A stretch of 64,000 nt of DNA from Haberlea rhodopensis (GCA_907163345.1 CAJQUN010000401.1:434001-498000), one strand, 5' to 3'; shown: positions 47,531-58,596, counted from the first letter of the stretch. Program-made: numbers and translations. Notes: generated by a model from the sequence alone, not told the origin.

Positions 47531-48650
47531 TGTCACGGGCTCAGAGTTTTAGCGCAGACGACAACCCGTGCGGCTACCCCGGATCCCCATAACTCCGAGG
47601 TTAAGCCATATTTCATCTCAATGCCTACTGATTTCGCCATCCAATGGGCTCATCAGGGAAGCGGGAACATCTCCCAATAAATCTAGCGTCTGGAATGCTG
47701 GCCCTTCATCCTAGTCAGGTCCAAGACCAGCGACAAGCTCCCCAAACTCAATTGGGCGGCATGCCTAACTCAGGGCATACGAACATCTAAGACACGTACT
47801 CGACTCTATGAGACGTCCCACAATCCCACATTATAACTAACCAGCAAGCATCTCATGCATGTCACGATATTTGGTGCATGACATTCTACCCCACTCAATC
47901 CATGCACGCATGCACGGGCATGCGGGAGAACTCTTCCCTCTTTAATTTGGTCAGGATCCATGTGCGACCTTCCTGCCTACTCATCCTCGATTTTGAGAGC
48001 TTGGAAAAGTATCATTGTTGCTTCTTGCCTACTCGTCGGACCCACTTGCGAACACCCCCCCATTTGGGTGCGAGCAACCCACTTGCTCGTCCATTCCTCT
48101 TGGACCCACCAGTGCAGTGAGAAAGCGCTTGGCAACCAATGCAGTGTGCACACAAACCTAGCTATGATACCACTTGTCACGGGATGAGAGTTTCACCCAG
48201 AATTTCTCGAACCCGTGCGACACTTGACTAGTAACCCTGGGTTGCTACCAAGTCAGTCTTCCTCCCGAGTTGGTTGTTAAAATGTTAGAAATAGAGAACA
48301 CAAAGAGATTTTAAGAGAATGTTTTGTATTGCTTGAATGCTCGATTGAAAACTTGATGATTACAAATGAGATCATACCCCCTTATATACAAGTTCACCTC
48401 CTCAATGGACGGTGATTATCGATTTGATCTAATGGCTAGAAATGATCTTCTATGATGTTCCACACATCCACAAGCTTCTACATTCTACTATGTACATATT
48501 TATAAGGTTCTAGAATGACTTACATGTACAAGAGATGTCTAGAATCTTCTAGGGTGCTCCAAAGTGTTCTTCAAGTTTCCGGAAGTTTCCGGATGTCCTA
48601 TAACCTCTCGATGTATGTCGGGATCTTCTGGAAAGTTGCGGGTCGTGACA
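47531..48650 (-). mobile_element. TRIM-like LTR element, one LTR truncated
   Basis: The 5' LTR at 48175-48650 (minus orientation) has ends TGTCACGACCC...CCCGTGACA. Next to it at 48161-48172 is TGGTATCATAGC (minus strand), a variant Met-tRNA primer-binding site, separated by two bases. At 47531 the sequence TGTCACGGGCTCAGAGTTTT resembles the LTR terminus TGTCACGGGATGAGAGTTTC for about 45 bp and then diverges, so the other LTR is truncated or highly decayed. The interior of about 0.6 kb is relatively GC-rich and non-coding. Flanks CCAAA and CAAAG are only a weak target-duplication match. Confidence 0.65.
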
Positions 48651-48789
48651 CAAAGCTCTTAAAATTTGTATGTACTAATTTTGCATCAAGACATGCCATC
48701 TGTTGTCTTGACTGAATCTATAAAGCAACAACATATCATGGATAGGACTTTTAAACTAATGGTTGAGATCAGACATGAGACTAGTGGGA

Positions 48790-49135
48790 ATCTGAACAGT
48801 AAATCTCCATTTAAAAAGGGAAGTTTTAGATTGATTTTGAAAAGTGTTACTAGTTTTGAATTTTAAAAAAAAAGTAAATTTGGTTGTTTGATTTTCTTGT
48901 TTCTTATATTGCTTTCTAAAAAAAAATAGATAAAAATTTAAGCAGAGAAGCAAATCATGAGATGTTTCTGACTATTTTAAGTTGAATGATGACTATTTTA
49001 TAATAAATCGAAGTTCGTTAAACTGATTTTTTATTTTACTTTAATATCAAACATTCGTTTTTTTCTTCTCAAAAGCAGCTTTAATCAACTTAAATCAAAG
49101 ATAACATGGGATTGTTTTAAATAACGAATCCAAAA
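48790..49135 (-). mobile_element. MITE-like repeat, copy 4 of 5
   Basis: Same orientation as copy 3. Blocks TTGGTTGTTTGATTTTCTTG, TTGCTTTCTAAAAAAAAATAG, AGCAAATCATGAGATG, AAACTGATTTTTTATTTT, AAAAGCAGCTTTAATCAACTT. Together with copy 3 it flanks the TRIM-like element. Confidence 0.5.
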
Positions 49136-49406
49136 CACACATTAATTGCCTGTGATGCTACACATATCCTGAGGACATTTCCTTTGTGTTTTGGTATTTA
49201 AGAGGATTAGGAAGGTATGGAAACTGACAGCCTCGTGGCCTCTGTTTTTTAGGGCTGGAGCACGTCCAACAAAGATATTGTAGATGGCGCAGGTAGCTTT
49301 TGGGAGACCTTTTTGCTTCTATCCAACATTGTATTGCGCATGCACTAGCTCGTCCGTGTATGCAAATTAGGAGTAATATTGATGTTCAGGATCAAGGGCG
49401 GATGTA

Positions 49407-49449
49407 CAGTGGGGCTGACCTGGGCTACAACCCGGGGTCAGCCCCACTG
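49407..49449. repeat. Perfect 14-bp inverted repeat (hairpin)
   Basis: CAGTGGGGCTGACC (49407-49420) and GGTCAGCCCCACTG (49436-49449) are exact reverse complements around a 15-nt loop. GC-rich in an AT-rich setting. It may be a transposon terminus or a collapsed foldback element. Confidence 0.85.
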
Positions 49450-49967
49450 AATTATTACCTGCCCATGCTTAGCCTGCACTGATGGTGTTTTAGTTTGAAT
49501 TATTTAGTTATCAGTTTGAGGACTTGTTCGTAAGCACAAGGTTTTTTATTGTTTAGTGTTGATTGTTTTGATAAAGTGGTTCATTTTTAGTTTGTACTGA
49601 TGGCTCAATTTATATTCATTTTTTAGTTAGTTGCTAATATTAAGATTTCTAATCTCCATATGGTTTACGAGATGTTGAGATGTTGCTGAAGTAGGAATGG
49701 ATCTTCTGGCCTATAATAATGGTTTTTGGGCTGAGTTATTGAGCTGTGTTTGCACTTGTGTACTCCATCAGTTTCTACATTTGATTTTGATATGCTTGTC
49801 ATGAGTTCATGTCTAGATGTGATTTAGTGTTTTTACTTGATTTCTATAGCTACAATTGGCAATAACCTACCCAAAGAAGTAGTTTTTTTGGAGCAAACAT
49901 AGAAGTATATTCAGTTTTGTGTAAATCGAAAATTCATTCCCACACTTGTTTTCAATCTACATTACCA
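49450..49967. other. Intergenic spacer
   Basis: No gene or element supported. Confidence 0.35.
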
Positions 49968-50079
49968 ATTCCTTCTACTCAAATTATAAGATCTCAAGTG
50001 TTAGTTATGTATTTATTTACATGATTCCTTCTACTCAAATTATAAGATCTCAAGTGTTAGTTATGTATTTATTTACATG
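49968..50079. repeat. Perfect 56-bp tandem duplication
   Basis: Two identical 56-bp units starting ATTCCTTCTACTCAAATTAT at 49968 and 50024. Identity suggests a recent event. Confidence 0.9.
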
Positions 50080-51016
50080 ATCCTTCCTCGTCTTGAAGAA
50101 TTTTTTTATTAATACTTTATCTAAACAATTACGAGATGCACCTTTCTGCTTGATGGAAATTATATGGCTATGTTGTCATTATAATCTTTTCCTTTTACAT
50201 TATATTTTCGATGCTAGAATGCAGATCATTTTTACATAGCAGTTTAGTTGTAGGCGACATTGTGGATTTGTTGTTCTTCAGTAACCTTCCATTGAGATGG
50301 CTAGAGGGAACACATCTAATCATTGTCTATGAAACAAATCAATTTTTGGATTATAAATTTCCCATGTTGATTATTTTGTATCATCATCATCTAGACACTT
50401 TCGTTGCTTTTGAGCATCATGGTTGATGTCGTTGGAACAAACTCCTGGCAATCAGTACCCATTGAAGCCTCGGAGATTGCAGACATATAGGCACTGTTTT
50501 CTTTGTCAGTCCAGAACGGATTTGAATCCTAGATCAGCCCTTCTTCAGGATGCTATTCCTTTTTCTTGAACAAAGTTGTATATCTTGACATGTTGTCTTG
50601 CTAATGGAATTTATCAAGTTTCCAATTTCCAAAACAAAAATAGAGGATAGGGATTGACCGAATGGATATCCATGTACATTTGCCCATCCAGAACTCGATC
50701 AAACCCAAAAAAAATGTAGAGAATGGCAATGGGTCGGAAGTTGGGTAGCTCATAGCTGACCCGAACTATTTGAACCCGGCCAACTAGGACCATGTCCCCT
50801 TATTTCTGTGTACAGCTAATGATTCGTAAATATTACTAGTTTATCGATTTACAGTGTATAATTGCGACATTTTTTTAATTTAAAACTAAATATTAGCCAA
50901 ACTAATCAAAGCCACTAAGTCAAAGAAACCACACACTCTGTGTGCGTGTTGCATTAGTTTTATTTCTTAAAAAAGACGCGAATTAATGACATGCAAACCA
51001 ATAAATGGTTGCTACT
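50080..51016. other. Intergenic spacer
   Basis: No gene supported. Positions 50640-50810 contain GGGT/ACCCG-type words resembling transposon ends, not resolvable. Confidence 0.3.
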
Positions 51017-51502
51017 AAGGGTGGGCAAATTTCGGATAAACTAAATTAATCATTGAATCGAAATATTTCGAAAATTCAGTTCGATTAATTCAGTTTTGAT
51101 TTTTAAAAAAACCCGATTAATTTGGTAAATTTGGTTCGATTTTAGTTTTCATTTTAAAAATATCTGTAAACCAAATAAACAAATTTTTAGTTTTTTTTAT
51201 AAATATTTTGTAATATCTTTTTAAAAAGTTTAATTTATTTTAAAAGATTTTTTTTTAATTTTTTATAAAATTAATTACTCTTATTATTCTTTTATTTGAT
51301 TTGATTTTTTTTCTTTTCAAAATTTTTAAAATCAAATTATCCAGTTACTTAGGTTATTCGTCTAAATAACAGATTTTAATTCGGTTCGGTTATTTCGATT
51401 TTTTATAAACTATCGGTGGATTCGCTTTGATAAAAATAAAATTCGGTTAATTCGATTTTAGTCTATTCGATTCGATCGGTTTTTATCGAGTGCATATCCC
51501 TA
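51017..51502. mobile_element. hAT-like non-autonomous remnant
   Basis: Left end AAGGGTGGGCAAATTTCGG and right end, read inverted, TAGGGATATGCACTCGAT are imperfect TIRs. The subterminal parts are full of TTCGGTT/TTCGATT repeats pointing inward, with an AT-rich core. This is a common plant hAT derivative form. Confidence 0.5.
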
Positions 51503-51571
51503 TATGTTATGCATCAACCAATCATAAAACCTTCCTTGCTCAATACTCACCCGACACATTCCAATATTACA

Positions 51572-51580
51572 CTATAAATA
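51572..51580 (+). promoter_or_regulatory. TATA box of the 54-aa gene
   Basis: CTATAAATA, 115 bp before the ATG at 51696. Confidence 0.65.
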
Positions 51581-51695
51581 CCCACCAACTCCAATAATAT
51601 CACCAGAAAAGATTCTCGATATCATTTGTAAAAATTAAGCTACTATTTGTTTTAAAAGACACCCATCTCCTCATTAGGCCATCCAAAGCTCGAAC

Positions 51696-51860
51696 ATGGG
51701 TTTCTTCTCAAATCTCTTCAGCTGCTTCGTTCATTCGTCGTCACGTGTGTCTGATACAACTGCAAAAAACACAGTCAAAGTGAAGAATAAAGAGAAATCA
51801 CCTCGTGCACCCATTCCGCTCTCTTACTTTCCGATAAACTCGCAAATTTCACGCTTATAA
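51696..51860 (+). CDS. Small protein with C-terminal YFPxNS signature, 54 aa
   Basis: Single-exon ORF that starts MGFFSNLFSCFVHSSS and ends APIPLSYFPINSQISRL. It is paralogous to the two 63-aa ORFs at 56.4 and 59.6 kb: all share M-x-FFS at the start and S-x-x-API-x-x-x-YFP-x-NS-x-x-S-x-L at the end, with a variable hydrophilic middle. A TATA box sits at the right distance. Gly2 could allow N-myristoylation and Cys10 palmitoylation, so peripheral membrane attachment is possible (inference). I recall small unnamed plant proteins with this C-terminus but no function. Below usual ORF-length cut-offs and easily missed. Confidence 0.7.
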   Translation: MGFFSNLFSCFVHSSSRVSDTTAKNTVKVKNKEKSPRAPIPLSYFPINSQISRL

Positions 51861-52084
51861 ATAGTGTTTGGCCACTTTTGCTAAGAGGTCTTCTTATATA
51901 TATATATGATGTGCAAGATCATGTTCCTTCGATATTTTTTGGGGCTATACCAATGTAACGTTTGGAGGATTGAACATGATTTTTAATGTTCTTGCATCAT
52001 TTGAATAAATGATTTTTTATTTTGTTTTTGTGCATTTCAAATTTTATATATGCGTGACTTGATGTTACGTTGTTTGCAATTGCT
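51861..52084. other. 3' flank of the 54-aa gene
   Basis: AT-rich, with TATATATA runs; likely 3' UTR. Confidence 0.4.
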
Positions 52085-52385
52085 TATTAAAGTACTTTTA
52101 TGTTGCTTTTGCTTAAAATTGAAAAAAATTATCTTTAAGCAAAAAAATTGAGTATATTATTAAATTAAAAAAAAAGCTTAATGAACTTCATATTATTAGA
52201 AAATTGGCATCACACAAGTAAAAACAATGAAAAATATCTCAAGACTTACTTCTATGCTTCTGCTTTTATATGCTTATTTTTAGAAAATGAATATCCGAAA
52301 CAATAAAATAAAACACTTAAAATCTATTTTTTTTTTGTCTGAAAAACAGATAAACAATTTTGAAAAGAAGTAATGACAAACATCC
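52085..52385 (+). mobile_element. MITE-like repeat, copy 5 of 5
   Basis: TTTTGCTTAAAATTGAAAA, AAGCAAAAAAATTGAG, ATGAACTTCATATTATTAG, ATGCTTCTGCTTTTATATGC, TTTTTAGAAAATGAATA, AAAACACTTAAAATCTAT, CTGAAAAACAGATAAAC: the same order as copies 1 and 2. Confidence 0.55.
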
Positions 52386-53349
52386 TTGATGTTGTACAAA
52401 ATTTGCAATGCTTTTACATGGACAATTTTATTTTCAAATTTTTTTGGGAGTTGGCATTGTTTAGGTTGTTCACCTAGTTTATAAAGAGTATTTATAATTG
52501 GTCACATAATCAGAGATTTTAAATTAAAGATACTTTTGCAGGTACATATTTAATATGCGAGTATTTACTTGAAATCAATCAATCAAGTACTTATCTCATT
52601 AAGTGAAATCGGCCACATAAATATTCTCGATCCATGTATAAGAAAATTTGCCAGTATTTGTTGATTAATATATAGTATAAATTCGTCAATGAAACCTAAT
52701 AGTATATATCACCCAAGACCACGACACAGTGCTGCAATTTAAGACACATCAAACTATAGAAAATTTGGTGAACATATCTAAATTTTGTTTTTTTAAAAAA
52801 AAAATCATTTTTTTGCTTCGCTAGGTCACTTCAAAATCATATACAGGCTGAATTTTTGCAAATTTAGTCAAACATAGAAGCTTATGAGGAAAGTCTGGAC
52901 CTGTCTGTGTGTTTTTTTTATAATAAATAAATAAATAATGGTCGCTAGCCGTGGAATAAAAAATTATTAAAAATATAAAAATGGTCATACTCATACAGGT
53001 TTATGTCAATTACCTTGCAAAGGAAGCTGGTTGAAAATTTCACATGTCTATCATTCTTCTGGTTGAAAATTTGTCTGCCGTGATTTATATCTTTCCACCT
53101 TTTAACACGCCTCTTAATATGAGTCTCTTCGTGTTAGCCAATGAATGACATATGTCTTTGTTGCTAGTTTGGGCATTTGTTTCGTCGTTTCATAGTGATT
53201 TCGGCTATATTATACTTATTGGTTATGTAATTTAATTCAAGTTTATGATAGAAAAAAGAAAAAAGAAAATTGATACCACCACTAATTAAGTTGTTTTAGT
53301 AAAAAAAATTCCCACATTTACACCGTGGGTTACCTGCGAAATTGGAGAG
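52386..53349. other. AT-rich spacer
   Basis: No gene or element supported. Confidence 0.35.
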
Positions 53350-53563
53350 CAATGATTTCAATAATTTATTGGTAGTTAGTTGTTTATTATATGAATTTTT
53401 ATCATATTACTGAGCATGAGTACTTATACTAGGAAAAGGAAGGCTTTATTTCATATAACTGATAATATTATACTGATATGAAATTGTTGAATTTGTATAG
53501 AGCCTTCACGAGCAACAGTACAAAAGATGATGATATCTTTATCTTGATTATGGACAGTCAAGT

Positions 53564-55078
53564 TGATAAGGGTGAATTTTACGCTTATTTTGCAATGATT
53601 GTTACTGATTTTCGTGTTGATTCCTGGATGATGTTACGCTTTTTGGTATTTATTTGTTTTGTTTCAGAATTCTAGGTCGGAATTAGAAGAAGTAAGCTAG
53701 AATGATGAAAACGGACCAAATCGAGGCCAGAAGTGAAGAATTTGGACATTCACATGCTCGATCGATCGAGCGAGGCAGGCAATTTCATCAGCGAGAATGA
53801 GTGTTGCTCGATCGATCGGAACATATGCTCGATCGATCGATGCGCTTTATCGATCGATCGGCAGTTGATCTCGGTCGATCGATGCGCTTTATCGATCGAT
53901 CAGCAGTTGATCTCGATCGATCGAGCGTGGCGGGGAATTTCATGGACGAAAATGTTGAGTGCTCGATCGATCGAGAGATTTTCTCGATCGATCGGTCGAC
54001 AGAGTTTTCTGAAGAAAAAAATACCATATTGAGTTTGGTAAATTTGAAACACTTCTTTCCAACCTCTACCATATATATACCAGACCTAGGGCACGAATTT
54101 GGGGTTGTTCAACATCATATTTTACCCTACATAGCAGTCTCTTATCATCCTCCATCATCCACCAAGTTTAAGAGCGAAAATCCTTTGAAGTGCAAGGAAG
54201 GAAGCAAGAGAAGAAGCTACGTTGCGACGCACGAAATCGACTCCTTCGTTTATCGTACTTCTAAACTTTTGTTTTGTTTTTATTTTCGAATTCATGATGT
54301 TTATTTGGTTGAGAAACACTTATTCATCTTGTTATTTTGATTTGAATATGAACTAAGTTTATTTTATAAAGATTAGGGGAACTTGTGTTTGAGTTGATGA
54401 TTTGAATGTTTCTTTAGTAGATTGATTCTTTTGTGCATGATTTATAACTTTAATGCTATCAAAGCTTTGCTAACTTTGATTGATTTGTGAGAATTATAAT
54501 TTAGATTGGGAGATTAAATTATAATACACTTGAGTAAATCATGTTGTATGTTCAAGATTTAGATCGAGAGATTAAATCACATATGTGATAACTTTGGATG
54601 GAAAGATTTAAAGTTAGAGGTTTTCGTAGAGATCTATGCAATATTAAATTGGTGATTAAGTGAACGAAAGTTATTTGTTTCAATTTTATATTAGTTTCAA
54701 TATAGCTTGAGAAAGTGTTTTGAATATTTTACGGGGACCCGTCACCTTAAGAATTAATTGGATAGTAATTGTTTTCACAAACGAATCATTGACAATAACA
54801 CAAGTGACCCGACGTCTTTGATAAATTTTTCGAGTGGAATTCCTTCGCATCTTCAAAGTAGTTGATTTAATTTTCAGTTTTTAAGTATTTATTTTGATTA
54901 GTTAATTATTCATTTATTTCATAGGCTAAATATAATTTTTCTAATTTTATTATACTTATACGTTAGTATGTGGGTACGACATCTCTACTTTTAAATCATT
55001 ATACTAAAACTTGGCACCGTGCACTTGCGGTATAATCGCGCTGCTTTGAAATTTTATTGTTTAAATAAATCGCGATCA
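53564..55078 (+). mobile_element. Solo LTR, 1,515 bp, with 5-bp target duplication
   Basis: Begins TGATAAGGGTG and ends AAATCGCGATCA, flanked on both sides by CAAGT (53559-53563 and 55079-55083). Copy B of the surrounding duplication reads straight through at this point (CAGTCAGGTAAATAGAGAC), i.e. an empty site with one base difference. The LTR holds nine CGATCGATC-type motifs between 53757 and 54000 and a TATATATA box at about 54071. ORFs through the motif array (Arg-Ser-Ile-Asp repeats) are by-products. No internal region remains, as expected after LTR-LTR recombination. Confidence 0.85.
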
Positions 55079-55169
55079 CAAGTACATAGAGACGTACAAA
55101 GTTCAACGGTAATTGTGTAATTGTGGTGGTTTAAACAAATATAGTTGAATGGTTAAAGTGTAGTTGTTA

Positions 55170-55325
55170 TAGTAAAGCGGGGACAAAATGCCACTATTAT
55201 AATTCAAAGCGGGGACAAAGTGCCGCTATTTGTTACAGTGCAGTTGTTATAACAAGCGTGTACAAAGTGCTGTTGTTATAATCAAAGCATGAGTGTGTTT
55301 GTTGTAGTTAAATGAGCAATGACAT
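55170..55325 (+). repeat. Imperfect tandem repeat, unit about 40 bp
   Basis: Units around AAAGCGGGGACAAAGTGCCGCT and TTGTTATAA recur three to four times; the same array is in copy B at about 58900-59050. Confidence 0.65.
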
Positions 55326-56413
55326 GATAATTGAGAAATATATGAAATTGAAAATTTATGTTGCATCATAATGATATGACTTCATGTTGATTATGAATTG
55401 TGTTAACCGGAACAATTGAAGAAAACTATATAAATGCGTAGAATACATGAGATATTTTATATTTGCGTTGTTATGCTTATATATATATATATTATAATTA
55501 TTACTGATTGTGAATATGGTTGATATGCTCATAAAGTTTGGGGTTTGTTCTTGTAGGGGCTTATGTGTTGGTAGACTTTTGGAAAGACTTCAGGAATAGA
55601 GACAACATACCTAAAAAAATATCAGAAGAATTTTGATTTGAATAACATATCTTGTGAATTACAATGCAATGTATATAAATTTATAATGAGTCATTCTTAT
55701 ACTGAGAATTAATGACATGAATTCTATTATAATTAAGAAGTTTCTTAGATCTGAAAACCGCTTAACTGTATTATAAGATATGTACTTGTAACCCCTTATA
55801 AATCATTTTAAACTTTATATTTTGACCAATGTAAGATAAAGAGTATCACAAATGGTCAGTTGGATGGATCACTAACTCAAAATCCACAAGAAGTATTAGT
55901 TTAGTGAGCTCGTTCGTTCAATTACGTTTCTTAGATTTTATTTATTCAATTATTTGCTTCGTCAAAAACTCAAAGATTTGTTCAATAAAAAATAAAAATT
56001 AAAAAAGATTATGAATCCTGACAAAGCACATTTCAAAAAGATAATATAGAAAACCATATTCTAAATTTTTCAATAAAATATTTGATCAAATGGGTCGTTC
56101 ATTTATTTCCTTGAACTCGGTCCCACCCACTAAAAAGACTCGCGAGTCAACTAAAAATTTAAATGTGACCAAGATGGAATTTTTTTCTTGCCCATCAAGT
56201 CGATTAAAGAAAGCACTAATTCAAGGATCAAGATCACGCCTATAAGTTAGCCCCATTTATTCCTTTATCAACCAAAAAAAATAAGCAATTGAAACACCTG
56301 TTCTTCATCAACCACATAAGTTTATTTACCGATCAACATAATATAATACAGAGGTTAACGCCGGTCAAAACCATATCACCCATCAAGGTTTTTTTTTGTT
56401 TCAAGAAACGACC

Positions 56414-56605
56414 ATGTCATTCTTTTCATGGTTTTTGAGGCACTTCTTCAGGTCATTCACTTCACAAGCATCTGATGATTCCAGCATAAGCATTTGCCAC
56501 ACGAAATTACCATCTTCTGCTGTGGAAAAAGGTTGCACAAAATCTCAAAATGCTCCAATTTTAGTTCCTTATTTCCCAACAAATTCCAAGCATTCGTGCC
56601 TGTAA
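56414..56605 (+). CDS. Small protein with C-terminal YFPxNS signature, 63 aa (copy A)
   Basis: Starts MSFFSWFLRHFFRSFTSQAS and ends APILVPYFPTNSKHSCL. The ATG is chosen because it aligns with the other two family members; six upstream codons require a TTG start. A TATA-like CCTATAAG lies about 175 bp upstream in both copies. The N-terminal third is aromatic and basic (an amphipathic helix is possible) and the middle is Ser-rich. Compared with copy B it differs by one residue, Cys versus Tyr in the EKG-x-TK segment, although flanking DNA has many differences; that hints at constraint but needs counting. Function unknown. Confidence 0.65.
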   Translation: MSFFSWFLRHFFRSFTSQASDDSSISICHTKLPSSAVEKGCTKSQNAPILVPYFPTNSKHSCL

Positions 56606-57196
56606 AGATGTTGATTGATTAAAGGGTAGCCGCCCTTAGAGGTGAACTGACATGAACCTCTCCTACTAGAAGTTTTTGAGTTCGAAATCAGGTTAAAACA
56701 AAAATCCCACCTCAATGTAATAAAAAAAGACGTTGATTAAAGTTGGTATGTTAGTGACGTATTTTCAGTCCATGAATTTGAGTTGAACAGAAGTAAACAT
56801 TACTAGTCATTTTGATGAACGGTCTTGATTATATATACGTAATTCATTAATATTCAAATCATTTGAATTATTGGTCGCTCTAAATATTTTTGCATACTGT
56901 ATGTATAATTGATATTGACTAGACGTGGAGTTAACGAATTAGATAAGAGTTGGTGGTTTAGAGCTTTGAACTCTATCCATATAAGAAGGCACTGACAAAT
57001 CTATATCTTAGGTGAGGGCAACTGTCCCCTAAAAAAAAATAAACTTGTTTATTACCTTTAAAAAAATTATTTGTTAAAAAAAAAAACCGAATACTTTTTA
57101 TTTACTTTATATAAAAATAATAAGCTGGCAAAAAAATGTCATGTTTGCAGACGTCTGCTTTGAAAAAATAATAAACAGGCAAAAAATTGTCATGTT

Positions 57197-57293
57197 CCTT
57201 AACGGACCGAACCGGTTCTGCGCTTAATGGATTCGGAACCGGCCGATTCCGGATCGGATCGGACCGGACCGATCCGATCCGTTAAGCACCCCT
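57197..57293. mobile_element. hAT-like fragment, ACCGG-rich
   Basis: CCTTAACGGACCGAACCGGT at the left and GATCCGTTAAGCACCCCTGG at the right, with GGATCGGATCGGACC between. The right terminus is the inverted form of the start of the element at 24.6 kb. It lies immediately after the end of duplication copy A. Confidence 0.5.
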
Positions 57294-57448
57294 GGCTCCG
57301 GCACAGATCCATGCAAGCACGACTGTACATTGAGCTTATATAGCAACTACTTTGTATCCATCATCGCTATATTAAAATGGCTAACCCAAGTTGCTATAGG
57401 TGTTATGCCTCAAATTAATTGTTGCTTACATAATTGGGTTAGTGTATT

Positions 57449-57790
57449 TGTAGGATCGAGCGCTTACCGCTTTACTAATAACTATAGTTAAGGGTAATGA
57501 CACAACATCAATCTTTTCAACCATACACTGGCACAAGCGTCACGTGTTTGACCAATCACAAAGCAGATGCAATTGTTGAACCCCAACAACCCCTCACCCA
57601 ATAATTGCACTATCTGCAACTCATGGGAATGGAACACGCGACCTTGGCTCTGATACCAATTGTAGGATCGAGCGCTTACTGCTTTACTAATAACTATATT
57701 TAAGAGTAATGACACAACATCAATCTTTTCAACCATATACTGGCACAAGCGTCACGTGTTCGACCGATCACAAAACAGAGGCAATTGTTG
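57449..57790 (-). mobile_element. Very small TRIM/SMART-type LTR element
   Basis: Two direct repeats of about 123-132 bp begin TGTAGGATCGAGCGCTTAC at 57449 and 57661. Between them, on the minus strand at 57646-57658, is TGGTATCAGAGCC, an exact Met-tRNA primer-binding site, two bases from the LTR. A minus-strand purine-rich GGGGTTGTTGGGG abuts the other LTR. The whole element is about 340 bp and the interior under 90 bp, non-coding. LTR outer ends are uncertain by a few bases. Confidence 0.85.
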
Positions 57791-58596
57791 AATGTCAGCA
57801 GTATTAAAAATGTGATAATTGTTGTTAGATTTAAATTATTGAATATTGTGTAGTGGAATGGTAATTGGAACAAATAATTGGGGTAAAGTTATAAGGTGGA
57901 ATAAAGTTTAGGGACTAACTTGCAAAATGATAATACTATTTTCATCTTCCTCACACACATTTCACATTCTTGCACACACACTAAAATCAATTCTCTCCCC
58001 TTTCCCCATTTCCAATTTCTCCAATTTCTCACTCTTACAGTTTCAATGAACATTTTCATACTTTGGGCTCAGAATTTGTAAGGGTTTTGCTTGTGGTAAG
58101 TTATTTATACTTTGATGGTGTTTTTGTTGAGTATTGAGGTGATCATAGAGTTTTTACTTGTATTTGTTACTTGGAAATTTTGTAATGTAGTGATGGTCAG
58201 GGGTTAAACATTTGTGTTGGTTTATGAGTTAATGTTTGTAGTTGAGTTGGTGAAGAGTTTTGTATATAGATGATGTGAAGTTGTTGGTGCTTGTGAAAAA
58301 GAGGAGTTTGAAGAGATGAAAATGATATTTTTCGGATAACAGAATCAACCGATTGATAGGTAGAAACCCTCATATCGATCGGTAAAGTAAGAAAGGGAAT
58401 CTGATATTTTTGGGCGTATATCGTTCTATCGATAACACCCGAGCGATTGATCGGTAGCATTTATCGATTGATCAGTATACATTTTCCGATCGGTCGGAAA
58501 AGTGCGAAGCTTGATGTTGAAATGTTGAGACTACCGATTGATCTGTAGCCTCCAACGTCCGATCGGTAGCTTTAAATTTTAAAGATTCTTTTCTTC
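57791..58596. other. Unidentified, with CGATCGGT-like motifs
   Basis: Positions 57930-58060 look like a leader (CT-rich, CACACACA). Positions 58330-58570 contain repeated CCGATTGATCGGTAG and CCGATCGGT words, related in style but not sequence order to the motif array of the solo LTR. It may be another LTR of a related element; no ends found. Confidence 0.35.

Larger units (their letters stand above)
53350..57185 (+). repeat. Segmental duplication, copy A
   Basis: Three collinear blocks recur at 58597-60361: 53350-53556 with 58597-58806, 55085-55625 with 58812-59185 (shortened), and 55985-57185 with 59187-60361. The offset in the last block is 3,199 bp at the ORF. Copy A has extra sequence at 53564-55078 (solo LTR), about 55380-55575 and about 55625-55980. 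Confidence 0.9.

Noticed and set aside
53733..54340. ORFs on both strands rich in Arg-Ser-Ile-Asp
   Set aside because: They are translations of the CGATCGATC motifs, which are open in both directions because the motif is self-complementary; they lie inside a solo LTR.
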